Of a stretch of 5,877 nt of DNA, positions 1 to 5,877 are shown piece by piece. The translations under genes and the position numbers were made by a program. Where the stretch lies: assembly GCA_022013615.1 (NCBI GenBank), contig JAKLQB010000523.1, positions 1 through 5,877 on the forward strand, in the 5' to 3' direction. The stretch comes from Desulfobacterales bacterium (GTDB lineage Bacteria; Desulfobacterota; DSM-4660; Desulfatiglandales; Desulfatiglandaceae). The notes beneath the pieces are model-generated. The model made no database searches. It worked only from the letters and a program-made list of their open reading frames with translations, and was not told the origin of the DNA. How positions within the stretch are numbered: the stretch's first letter is position 1; every line of letters begins with the position of its first letter.

Positions 1-1069
1 AATTAGCGACACAGAAGGACAGAACCATTGAGGCCAATGGAACTTTTACATTTAGTCTATCGCCTATCAGACCGATGACAGCCATAAGGCAAAAAACGAG
101 TTGGCATAACAAAATTATTTGAAAGAAATAAGAGCCTCTAACAAGAAACAAGGTGGAAAGGAAACAGCCCAATAAAAAAAATGGCGTAAGCCACTTGAGA
201 AGTTTGTGAGACAATAGGGCGAAACTTGTGAATGGGTGCTGAATCCAGCCTCTTAACCTCCATCGTTTCAATGTCCCCATAAAGTTCTTTGAAGTTTGCC
301 GAATGCGCACTTTGATCTCGCCTTTTATGGTGGAGGTGGGCTGATCGTACGCCACGGCAACTGGCTGGTAAACGACCCGGCAATTCTGAAGGATAACATC
401 AATTGGGGTTGTAAAATCGCAGTCGTCGATGGACGTCAGTTCTCGCCATAGCGACTTTCTGACAGCCATGCATGCACCCGTTCCGGTCGCCAAGATTCCT
501 ATTTTGCTCTCCGCTTCCCTGATTTTTTTTTCAAATGCAAAATATTTGCTTTCCGAATCGGATACGGATCTATCAGAAGCTTTGTATATGAGGTTGCCGA
601 CTACGCAGCCCACAGTTTTTTCTGAAAATGGCTGAATAAGAGCCGACAGGAAACCAGGCCCAAACTCTGTTCCGGCATCTGTGAAAATTATGACTTGCCC
701 TCGCGCCGCCGATACGCCGTCATTTTGGACCGCCGCGCGCCCTCGGTTTTCCTCATGGTCTTGGATTAACACTCCCTGGTTGAACGAATCTCGAACCCGC
801 ATTACCGTCCCGTCTCTGGATCCATCAGAAGCAAGAATTATTTCCAGTTTTTCTGGCGGATAGCCGTTCCTCAATATATTCTCAACGCGCTTGATAATCG
901 AGCCCTCTTCATTATAGGCAGATATCAAAACTGAGATGCTTGGCAGTTCATGGAGCGGGAATTTGGGATATTTTCGACTGGGGATAAACTTGCTCAGACT
1001 AATTATTAAAGTTGGATAGCCCACATACGTCCAGAAAACCAAAATGAAGCATACCCAGAAAAGGATCAT
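1..1069 (-). CDS. Membrane-anchored family 2 glycosyltransferase, 3' end beyond the left edge
   Basis: Transfers a sugar from a nucleotide-sugar donor at the inner face of the cytoplasmic membrane; acceptor and sugar unknown. Translating the minus strand from ATG at 1069 gives 356 residues with no stop before the edge, so the gene is cut by the window, not broken. An in-frame TAG at 1076-1078 fixes this ATG as the start; the ribosome site is weak (GGTAG). Residues 2-25 form a membrane segment ending in YVGYP. The GT-A domain follows: AYNEE at 51-55, DGSRDGT at 82-88, the metal-binding DxD equivalent TDAGT at 130-134, TGTGACMAVR at 195-204 and the likely catalytic-base pair D215-D216. KVRI at 253-256 and SHKLLKW at 287-293 follow, then hydrophobic segments at about 292-308, 313-334 and 341-356. 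The QxxRW motif of processive synthases is not evident, so single-sugar transfer is more likely than polymerisation. It lies 86 bases downstream of the aminotransferase gene. Confidence 0.92.
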   Translation of the reverse strand, partial: MILFWVCFILVFWTYVGYPTLIISLSKFIPSRKYPKFPLHELPSISVLISAYNEEGSIIKRVENILRNGYPPEKLEIILASDGSRDGTVMRVRDSFNQGVLIQDHEENRGRAAVQNDGVSAARGQVIIFTDAGTEFGPGFLSALIQPFSEKTVGCVVGNLIYKASDRSVSDSESKYFAFEKKIREAESKIGILATGTGACMAVRKSLWRELTSIDDCDFTTPIDVILQNCRVVYQPVAVAYDQPTSTIKGEIKVRIRQTSKNFMGTLKRWRLRGWIQHPFTSFALLSHKLLKWLTPFFLLGCFLSTLFLVRGSYFFQIILLCQLVFCLMAVIGLIGDRLNVKVPLASMVLSFCVAN

Positions 1070-1155
1070 GTCAAGCTACCGTATCTCAAAATTTCAAAGG
1101 AATTGCCTTACGACCATTCCAGGAGTACATCTCATCCTTCAAGCATGTATGCTTT

Positions 1156-2250
1156 TCAGGCCTTGCAAGACTGTATTGCCTGAATAATTGTATTGACATG
1201 GTCCTCGGTAAGCCCGTGGTGTACAGGAATGGCCATGATGTTTTCGCAGAGATACTCGGTAGCTTCCAATTTCTGTTTCCCATACATTTCTTCGAAGATC
1301 GGTTGTTGATGCAGCCCCCTTGGGTAATGCACACCTGTGGAAACCCCTTCCACTTTGAGATGCTCCATGAGTTCATCTCTCGCAACACCGAAAGTTAAAG
1401 GCTCAACAACAAAACAATACTGATGCCATGCATGTTCTCCATTTTCAGTTAGCCTTTGTGGCTGAATTCCGTCAATATCCGCCAAACCTTTATTCAAAAG
1501 GGAAGCATTTCGTCTTCGAACAGCTAACATCTTATCAAGCCTCTTGAGCTGTTCTCGCCCTATTGCAGCCTCCACATCCGTCATCCGATAGTTCAGACCC
1601 ATCATGGAATGGTAGTACTTTCCCGTCTGCCCATGGCTCCGCATGAATCGCATTTTGTGTGCTAAGTCTCCATCATTCGTGCATATCATTCCTCCTTCAC
1701 CGACAAACATGTTCTTGGAGGGGTAAAAGGAATAACATACAAAATCGTCTAATGCGCCCACATCTTTGCTTGCGAACTTCGCTCCATGAGCTTGGGCGGC
1801 ATCCCACACTATCTTCAACCCATGTCTTTCAGCAAACGCTATGATGTCGCTCGAATCACATGGATTTCCGAATAGGTGTACTGGTGCGATAACCCTCGTC
1901 CTGGGAGTGATTTTGGATTCAGCATCCGCCAAATCAATGAGAAAGGTTTCCCGGTCTACGTCGCAGAAGATGGGGGTTCCGCCAGCCATGGTCACCATGC
2001 TGCCTGTTGCAATAAAGGTAAAGCTCGGCACCAATATTTCGTCCCCGGGCTTAACAACAGCCATGTACGCCAAGTGAAGCGCAGCAGAGCCGTTTGAACA
2101 GGTAACAGCGTACTTTGCGCCAACCTTTTCAGCAAATTCTTCTTCAAAACCCTCACATTCCTTGCCCTGTCGCAGCGCACCGGACTGTAGTACCCGAACC
2201 GCAGCATTGATTTCAGTGTCTGTCAGTTTTATTTCAGCCATTCCAATCAT
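1156..2250 (-). CDS. DegT/DnrJ/EryC1/StrS family PLP-dependent sugar aminotransferase (WbpE-like role)
   Basis: Cytosolic enzyme that transfers an amino group, usually from glutamate, to a keto-sugar nucleotide. The 364 residues match the family's normal size and all key parts are present: SNGSAALHLA at 52-61 (cofactor phosphate binding), WDAAQAHGA at 149-157 with D150 expected to hold the pyridine nitrogen, YSFYPSKNM at 173-181 with K179 as the Schiff-base lysine, GLNYRMTDVEAAIG at 218-231, and VHYP at 307-310 in the C-terminal domain. The start is ATG 2250, 12 bases after an AAGGAG; an in-frame TAG lies just upstream. The ATG at 2241 (M4) is too far from that site. Next to a Gfo/Idh oxidoreductase, a hexapeptide acetyltransferase and a 2-epimerase, the likely substrate is a 3-keto UDP-GlcNAc or its uronic acid (WbpE, or GnnB in the UDP-GlcNAc3N pathway). 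The family also includes C4 aminotransferases such as PglE/PseC types, so the ring position is inferred from context. No damage is visible. Confidence 0.95.
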   Translation of the reverse strand: MIGMAEIKLTDTEINAAVRVLQSGALRQGKECEGFEEEFAEKVGAKYAVTCSNGSAALHLAYMAVVKPGDEILVPSFTFIATGSMVTMAGGTPIFCDVDRETFLIDLADAESKITPRTRVIAPVHLFGNPCDSSDIIAFAERHGLKIVWDAAQAHGAKFASKDVGALDDFVCYSFYPSKNMFVGEGGMICTNDGDLAHKMRFMRSHGQTGKYYHSMMGLNYRMTDVEAAIGREQLKRLDKMLAVRRRNASLLNKGLADIDGIQPQRLTENGEHAWHQYCFVVEPLTFGVARDELMEHLKVEGVSTGVHYPRGLHQQPIFEEMYGKQKLEATEYLCENIMAIPVHHGLTEDHVNTIIQAIQSCKA

Positions 2251-2262
2251 ATATTTCTTACG

Positions 2263-2268
2263 CTCCTT
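2263..2268 (-). promoter_or_regulatory. Ribosome binding site of the aminotransferase gene
   Basis: AAGGAG on the minus strand, 12 bases before ATG 2250. It is the best Shine-Dalgarno match in the 84-base gap and favours this start over the ATG at 2241. The spacing is somewhat long. Confidence 0.7.
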
Positions 2269-2334
2269 TTTTGTCTATGTATCGTGCGGCATTTGTGAGC
2301 GGGTATCGCCATTAAACCCGGCTGCATCGCCTCA

Positions 2335-3354
2335 CTAACCAGTTTGCGTTCTTATCTCCGCCATAACACTATTGAGTTCCAACGAATCCCGTACCGTGTT
2401 TCTATCCGGAGCCTCCCTGTTGATAACAGCCTGAACAAAAGATATCATCTGAAGATCCAGTACATTTCTGCGGCCAAATTTGATTTCAGTCTTTCCAGAT
2501 GAGTAGCCACCACGCCCTTCCTTCAAAAAGATGAAAGAAGGCATATCCGGCTGAATAGAACCCATAAAGGTACCGTTTTCACCTTGTATCTCCACATACT
2601 GGGTGAATGCCGGCGTAATCAGATCAGCCTGGCAATGTACTTCTATACCGTTACGCCCAAAGCAACGCATCAAAATAAAATCTTCAGCATCGCACTTTAT
2701 CTCTTCCCCATTTATGAGCCTTGTGGGGTAGCGAAGATCACATGAAATAACATCAATCTTTTCAAGGGGCCCGAAGTACCAACTTGCTAGATCCACCATA
2801 TGAACAAGCATTTCGTTTATAGCCCCACCTCCCATGTCTTTTATATGCTTCCACTTCTGGTGCCCACCACGGCCCCCTAGTCTAAAATAGGCACTCAAGA
2901 CTCGGCCCAGAGTTATGCTCTCCCCATTGACAAGCTGACGAGCAATCAATTGGTGGCCTTCCTCGAAAATGGGAACGAAACGATACACATATCCGACCAT
3001 GACAATTCGATCACGTTCGTCCGCCAGTGCCTCTAATCTTGAATTATCAGTCTTGTATTCGCAAAAGGGCTTTTCACAAAGCACATCCTTGCCGGCTCGC
3101 ACGGCTGCTTCGATAAGATCCACATGTGTGGGAGTTGGTGTACATATCACAACGGCGCGTGTGGAAGCATCGGAAAAGATGTCGCCGGTATTTGCTGCCC
3201 ATGCAACTCCGGTTTTTCCTGAAAGGCTCTTCGCCATTTCGAGATTCAAATCACTGATAACAACTTCGACTTTTGGAATTTTCTTAATACACTCGATATG
3301 CTTTTCCGCCTGCTTTCCACAACCGACAATTCCTATCTTAAGCTTGGTTTCCAA
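2335..3354 (-). CDS. Gfo/Idh/MocA family sugar oxidoreductase (WbpB/GnnA-like role)
   Basis: NAD(P)-dependent cytosolic dehydrogenase, 339 residues, full length for the family. The N-terminal Rossmann fold begins at once: IGIVGCGKQAEKH at 7-19 is the dinucleotide loop, with D35 at the end of the second strand placed to bind the ribose. CTPTPTH at 71-77 and CEKP at 93-96 carry the usual cofactor-contact and lysine (K95) positions. The C-terminal domain has GGGAINEMLVHMVDL at 175-189, with H185 and D188 in the expected active-site region. The start is TTG at 3354: no in-frame ATG lies nearby, a GGAG sits 8 bases upstream, and the Rossmann strand begins at residue 5. The first 17 bases overlap the end of the acetyltransferase gene, which suggests coupled translation. 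In context it probably oxidises C3 of UDP-GlcNAc (GnnA type) or UDP-GlcNAcA (WbpB type) before amination by the next gene. The family is very broad, so the substrate is inferred only. Confidence 0.93.
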   Translation of the reverse strand: METKLKIGIVGCGKQAEKHIECIKKIPKVEVVISDLNLEMAKSLSGKTGVAWAANTGDIFSDASTRAVVICTPTPTHVDLIEAAVRAGKDVLCEKPFCEYKTDNSRLEALADERDRIVMVGYVYRFVPIFEEGHQLIARQLVNGESITLGRVLSAYFRLGGRGGHQKWKHIKDMGGGAINEMLVHMVDLASWYFGPLEKIDVISCDLRYPTRLINGEEIKCDAEDFILMRCFGRNGIEVHCQADLITPAFTQYVEIQGENGTFMGSIQPDMPSFIFLKEGRGGYSSGKTEIKFGRRNVLDLQMISFVQAVINREAPDRNTVRDSLELNSVMAEIRTQTG

Positions 3355-3970
3355 TGTATTTTCTCCAGTTTTTCGCCATGTTCATTTCTCTTAGGTTTTC
3401 GGGCAGCGGCTCAATGCTTCCGGGAATACCTTTAACCAGGGACATGGGTGGAATATCCTTGGTAACAACGGCCCCTGCCGCCACAAAAGTTCCCTTTCCG
3501 ATCCGAACTCCCGGAACAACAACAACCCCGCCACCCAAGGTTACACCATCTTCTAATATAGGGCCTTCCGGTTCATAATAATCCCGCATTTTTTGGGGGT
3601 ACCGGTCATTTGTCAATACGACTCCCGGTCCTATGAATACATAGGAACCGATAGTGGTGTGCGTAGGAATAAAACAGTTGGATTCAATCTTGACGAAATT
3701 CCCCACAGACACATGCCCTTCAATGACGGTATTCGTGCCTACGACAATATGATCACCGAACATACTGCATTCACGGATAACAACATTGTGACCAGTTTGA
3801 AAGTCATCCCCCGTTGTTACATCAGCGTACAGAATGCTTCCAGCTCGCACGGTGCAGCCTTTGCCGAACCTGACGGGAGAGCAATCCTGAGTGTATTTCA
3901 AACCTACGATAGCTCCCGGCTGTATCTCAACTTCTGCTCCCGGCGCCAAGAAAACCTGTTGGTGACCCAT
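3338..3970 (-). CDS. Left-handed beta-helix (hexapeptide repeat) acetyltransferase, WbpD-like role
   Basis: Soluble acyl-CoA-dependent O- or N-acetyltransferase, expected to be a trimer. Counted from ATG 3970 it has 210 residues. Hexapeptide repeats of the [LIV]-G-x4 type run through about 34-120 (for example VRFGKG, TVIEGHVSVG, VKIESNC, THTTIG, VFIGPG), are broken by a loop with TNDRYPQKMR at 120-129, and resume at 138-173 (VTLGGG, VRIGKG, FVAAGAVVTKDIPP). The tail after GIPG (181-184) is short and polar. ATG 3970 has GGGAG five bases upstream; ATG 3982 would add four residues but lacks a good ribosome site, so the shorter form is preferred. In context it should acetylate the 3-amino group made by the aminotransferase, as WbpD does. 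The N-terminal region differs from the P. aeruginosa WbpD sequence as I remember it, and serine- or sugar-O-acetyltransferases share this fold, so function rests on the neighbours. The gene ends in TAA inside the next gene's start region. Confidence 0.93.
   Translation of the reverse strand: MGHQQVFLAPGAEVEIQPGAIVGLKYTQDCSPVRFGKGCTVRAGSILYADVTTGDDFQTGHNVVIRECSMFGDHIVVGTNTVIEGHVSVGNFVKIESNCFIPTHTTIGSYVFIGPGVVLTNDRYPQKMRDYYEPEGPILEDGVTLGGGVVVVPGVRIGKGTFVAAGAVVTKDIPPMSLVKGIPGSIEPLPENLREMNMAKNWRKYIGNQA
3363..3366 (-). promoter_or_regulatory. Ribosome binding site that decides the TTG start of the oxidoreductase gene
   Basis: GGAG on the minus strand, 8 bases before TTG 3354 and inside the last codons of the acetyltransferase gene. 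Good spacing, the absence of any in-frame ATG nearby, and the immediate onset of the Rossmann fold make TTG the credible start. Confidence 0.7.
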
Positions 3971-3975
3971 ATTGG

Positions 3976-3980
3976 CTCCC
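3976..3980 (-). promoter_or_regulatory. Ribosome binding site of the acetyltransferase gene
   Basis: GGGAG on the minus strand, five bases before ATG 3970. It lies just inside the alternative longer reading from ATG 3982, which has no comparable site, and so favours the 210-residue protein. Confidence 0.6.
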
Positions 3981-3995
3981 ATCTTTCACTGAATT

Positions 3996-5138
3996 CTATG
4001 ACGAAATAATCCTGATGCAAATATCAACAATTTTGGCCGCAGCGGACCCGTCACCAAATGGTACCGGCCATTCCCTCTTTGTTCGAACGGCCTCTTGACT
4101 TGCCGCCACAATTCTCTGCGGATCGGTCCCCGCCAGACGGTTTGCACCGTGCGAAAGGGTCTCTGTCCATTCCGTGTTCTCTCTCAAGGTTACAGCCGCT
4201 ACATGGTGAATACAGGCCTCCTGCTGGACTCCCCCAGAGTCTGTAAAGACAAGGCGTGCATGAGCAATGAGGTTTAGGAAATCAAGATACCCTACTGCTT
4301 CGTGAACATGCAGCCCGGGAAGGGCATTCACCCAGTCCCATAACTCAAATTCTTTGAGGCGTTTCAATGTCCTTGGGTGGCAAAGGAATAGAATCGGGAG
4401 GTTGAGGGCTTCACTCGCACGTGAAACCCCTTCCAAAATGTTCCGAAGAAGATCCTGAAAATCAACGTTCTCCTCCCTATGGGTCGTCAGCAAAGCATAC
4501 CCACCCGCCTTCAATTTCAAACGTTCCAAGGCATCGGAATTTTTCTTTGCCAGTGTCAAATGCTGGATAGATGCATCAACAATGGGGTTTCCGATTATAT
4601 AAATCTTCCCTTGGACCGATTCCTTAAGCAGGTGTTTTTCAGCCTTTTCCCCTGTTGCAAAGAGGTGCTCGGAGATGTGGTCAATCATACGGCGATTGTG
4701 TTCCTCAGGCATGCGCCAATCGAATGATCGTTCCCCGGCTTCCATATGCCCAACCTGCATTCGCAGTTTTCGGGCTGCAAGGGCTCCAGCTAGATTGGTA
4801 TTTGCATCGCCCCCTACCAGTACAAGCGAAGGCTTCTCTTTTAATAAAACACGTTCAATGCCTTCCAACATGGCTGCGGTTTGAGCCCCGTGCGTCTTTT
4901 TGTCGGCTACGCCTTCAATATGATATTGCGGCTCTGGGAGCTCTAAATCCGTAAAAAATTGAGCATCCATATTGGGCGAATAGTGCTGGCCGGTATGGAT
5001 GACGATATGGGGTATAGATCCTTTTTGCAATTCGTGAATGATGGGGGCAAACATCACAATACCGGGACGTGTGCCAACGATTACAGCGATCTTCCTATCG
5101 AGACTACTAGAATCTAAAGTTTTAACTTCTCTTTTCAT
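3996..5138 (-). CDS. wecB: Non-hydrolysing UDP-N-acetylhexosamine 2-epimerase, WecB/WbpI family
   Basis: Cytosolic enzyme that inverts C2 of a UDP-N-acetyl sugar by elimination and re-addition of UDP. The 380 residues (from ATG 5138) match the family and its two-domain GT-B-like fold. Visible landmarks: VGTRPG at 21-26, HTGQHYSPNMD at 48-58, VGGD with D111, GHMEAGERSFD at 130-140 with E133, MPEEHNRR at 143-150 with E145/E146, THREEN at 219-224 with H220, HPRT at 254-257, TDSGGVQQEA at 299-308 and TLRENTEW at 317-324. The equivalents of the E. coli WecB residues D95, E117, E131 and H213 are therefore present. A TTG two codons earlier (5144) is also open, but GGGA lies 7 bases before ATG 5138, so the ATG is preferred. 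RENTEW, in place of WecB's DTTERPE, recalls the WbpI/WlbD group acting on UDP-2,3-diacetamido-glucuronic acid, which fits the neighbours. Odd points: GTRPG-IVM replaces the usual GTRPE-x-x-K, and HHVAAV lacks the usual proline. The stop lies 25 bases before the ATG (3970) of the next gene. Confidence 0.94.
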   Translation of the reverse strand: MKREVKTLDSSSLDRKIAVIVGTRPGIVMFAPIIHELQKGSIPHIVIHTGQHYSPNMDAQFFTDLELPEPQYHIEGVADKKTHGAQTAAMLEGIERVLLKEKPSLVLVGGDANTNLAGALAARKLRMQVGHMEAGERSFDWRMPEEHNRRMIDHISEHLFATGEKAEKHLLKESVQGKIYIIGNPIVDASIQHLTLAKKNSDALERLKLKAGGYALLTTHREENVDFQDLLRNILEGVSRASEALNLPILFLCHPRTLKRLKEFELWDWVNALPGLHVHEAVGYLDFLNLIAHARLVFTDSGGVQQEACIHHVAAVTLRENTEWTETLSHGANRLAGTDPQRIVAASQEAVRTKREWPVPFGDGSAAAKIVDICIRIISS

Positions 5139-5145
5139 TACCAAA

Positions 5146-5149
5146 TCCC
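5146..5149 (-). promoter_or_regulatory. Probable ribosome binding site of the epimerase gene
   Basis: GGGA on the minus strand, 7 bases before ATG 5138. It nearly abuts the alternative TTG at 5144, too close to serve it, and so favours the ATG. The match to the consensus is only partial. Confidence 0.45.
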
Positions 5150-5191
5150 ACTATTGAGAGTTCACGAATCAAAGAAACAATAAATGACACC

Positions 5192-5877
5192 CTAAATGTT
5201 GTCAGAATCTGACATTGTTAAATGCCACGAAAGCCTATCATTAAGAAATAATTCTCCTTTTCCCATAGGGTGAATGATAAAGGGCATTGCCTTAAAGGGC
5301 ATATAGCCAGAAAAAAGTAGCGACTTGTAATATGGCCCACATTTGTTCACCCAACACGAAATCATGTCTGCTTTTTCATGGAGAGCAAATTGATAAACAG
5401 TGGAGAGCATGCTATAGAAACAACTCTTGTGGGAAGGCAGTGTTAAGAAATCAGCCACATAAATCACTTTTAATCCTCCCCAAAAAGCTTTTTTAAGGAC
5501 CACGTAGCCTACGGGGAAATCTCTCAATTTCGCAACAAAGTAAAAATAATCATCGACATTTTTTTCAAATCGCCATGAAAGGTAATCCTTATCACGTATG
5601 ATTATGATGTCAAAGGCCTTAGAAGCCGCCTCAAAAATCGTGTTTCCTATTTCAGCCAGAGAGGGAATTTGGGAAACCTTATATTTGCAGTTGATGCGAC
5701 CAATCAGAAAATTATGCGCTAAGGTGATTTGTAAAAGGAACTTGGCAAGGCCAAACGACATCAGTTTTGCTTTCAAATAATATTTAATTATTTTTTCGGT
5801 AGGAATGGGCTTAACCTCATTAACTTGCCAGACAGTTTTTGGCCGACCGAAGCCGAATTTCTTCTCTGGCTGAAATA
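5192..5877 (-). CDS. GNAT-fold acetyltransferase-like protein of a polysaccharide locus, 5' end beyond the right edge
   Basis: The frame is open from the right edge (first whole codon ends at 5875) to TAG at 5192-5194: 227 residues, the C-terminal part of a longer protein. A TTG at 5776 could be read as a start, but coding-like sequence with no stop continues upstream of it (GFGRPKTVWQV at 8-18), so the true start lies outside the window. Numbered from the first visible residue: RDKDYLSWRF at 94-103, a strand with FVAKLRDFPVGYVVL at 113-127, DFLTLP at 142-147, and the late GNAT-like segment YYKSLLFSGYMPF at 182-194. This arrangement recalls two-lobed GNAT/FemAB-like proteins found in exopolysaccharide gene clusters, whose acceptors are mostly unknown. 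No signal peptide or convincing membrane segment is visible. It ends 53 bases before the epimerase and is the probable upstream member of the operon. GC is about 39% against about 51% in part of the epimerase gene, suggesting a different origin. The family call is moderately secure; no reaction can be assigned. Confidence 0.75.
   Translation of the reverse strand, partial: FQPEKKFGFGRPKTVWQVNEVKPIPTEKIIKYYLKAKLMSFGLAKFLLQITLAHNFLIGRINCKYKVSQIPSLAEIGNTIFEAASKAFDIIIIRDKDYLSWRFEKNVDDYFYFVAKLRDFPVGYVVLKKAFWGGLKVIYVADFLTLPSHKSCFYSMLSTVYQFALHEKADMISCWVNKCGPYYKSLLFSGYMPFKAMPFIIHPMGKGELFLNDRLSWHLTMSDSDNI

Noticed and set aside
429..863. Two short plus-strand open frames (429-635 and 681-863) and a minus-strand one at 138-383
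   Set aside because: The continuous glycosyltransferase frame with ordered GT2 motifs runs through all of this region on the minus strand; the short frames are its shadows.
1..1069. Glycosyltransferase first suspected to be a frameshifted pseudogene, because only short complete frames occur here
   Set aside because: Manual translation shows one uninterrupted frame of 356 codons with all GT2 motifs in order; it merely lacks a stop inside the window.
1148..1155. Short palindrome AAGCAT-GT-ATGCTT (around 1141-1154) just after the aminotransferase stop codon
   Set aside because: The 2-base loop cannot form a normal hairpin and there is no strong U-run, so it was not called as a terminator between the aminotransferase and glycosyltransferase genes.
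2298..2323. Inverted repeat CGGGT...ACCCG with an 11-base loop between the oxidoreductase and aminotransferase genes
   Set aside because: The stem is only 5 bp (7 with a bulge), the loop is long, and no U-run follows on the minus strand, so it does not qualify as a terminator.
2969..3394. 141-codon open frame on the plus strand
   Set aside because: It lies antisense to the oxidoreductase gene, has low-complexity Ser/Thr-rich sequence typical of shadow frames, and shows no recognisable domain.
3593..4009. 138-codon open frame on the plus strand
   Set aside because: It is antisense to the hexapeptide acetyltransferase gene, whose repeats clearly mark the minus strand as coding; no family features are seen in the plus-strand translation.
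5200..5214. 15-base palindrome around GTCAGA-A-TCTGAC at the end of the GNAT-like gene
   Set aside because: It falls in the codons for SDSDN at the protein's C-terminus, would give a stem of about 5 bp, and has no U-run after it. Chance repetition of Ser-Asp codons is enough to explain it.

Overview
The window is a gene-dense piece of a bacterial surface-polysaccharide locus (O-antigen, capsule or exopolysaccharide). It holds six protein-coding genes, all on the minus strand and closely spaced, so they probably form one operon read from the right edge to the left. No rRNA, tRNA, CRISPR array, insertion sequence or convincing terminator is visible. No stretch over 300 bases lacks a gene; the largest gaps are 86, 84 and 53 bases.

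Layout in transcription order: (1) the C-terminal 227 residues of a GNAT-fold acyltransferase-like protein, running off the right edge (5192-5877); (2) a non-hydrolysing UDP-N-acetylhexosamine 2-epimerase of the WecB/WbpI family (3996-5138); (3) a left-handed beta-helix (hexapeptide repeat) acetyltransferase (3338-3970); (4) a Gfo/Idh/MocA-type NAD(P)-dependent sugar oxidoreductase starting at TTG and overlapping gene 3 by 17 bases (2335-3354); (5) a DegT/DnrJ/EryC1/StrS PLP-dependent sugar aminotransferase (1156-2250); (6) a membrane-anchored family 2 glycosyltransferase whose frame stays open to the left edge (1-1069).

Genes 2-5 match, by family, the enzymes that put an acetamido group on C3 of a UDP-N-acetyl sugar and then invert C2: oxidoreductase (C3 oxidation), aminotransferase (C3 amination), acetyltransferase (N-acetylation) and 2-epimerase. 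This is the WbpB-WbpE-WbpD-WbpI set that makes UDP-2,3-diacetamido-2,3-dideoxy-mannuronic acid in Pseudomonas and Bordetella. The UDP-sugar 6-dehydrogenase (WbpA type) is not in the window, so either it lies elsewhere or the product is a neutral 2,3-diacetamido sugar. The glycosyltransferase may use this or another sugar, and the GNAT-like protein is a common companion in such loci. Substrates are inferred from family and gene context, not shown by the sequence.

The organism cannot be fixed from these genes. Mid-range GC (about 51% in the epimerase sample, about 39% in the GNAT gene, hand counts), Shine-Dalgarno-led starts, one TTG start and this gene set suggest a Gram-negative bacterium, but that is only an inference. 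I see no clear sign of an undescribed system. The most useful leads are the incomplete sugar pathway, unusual residues in the epimerase, the overlapping TTG start, and the compositional break at the GNAT gene.
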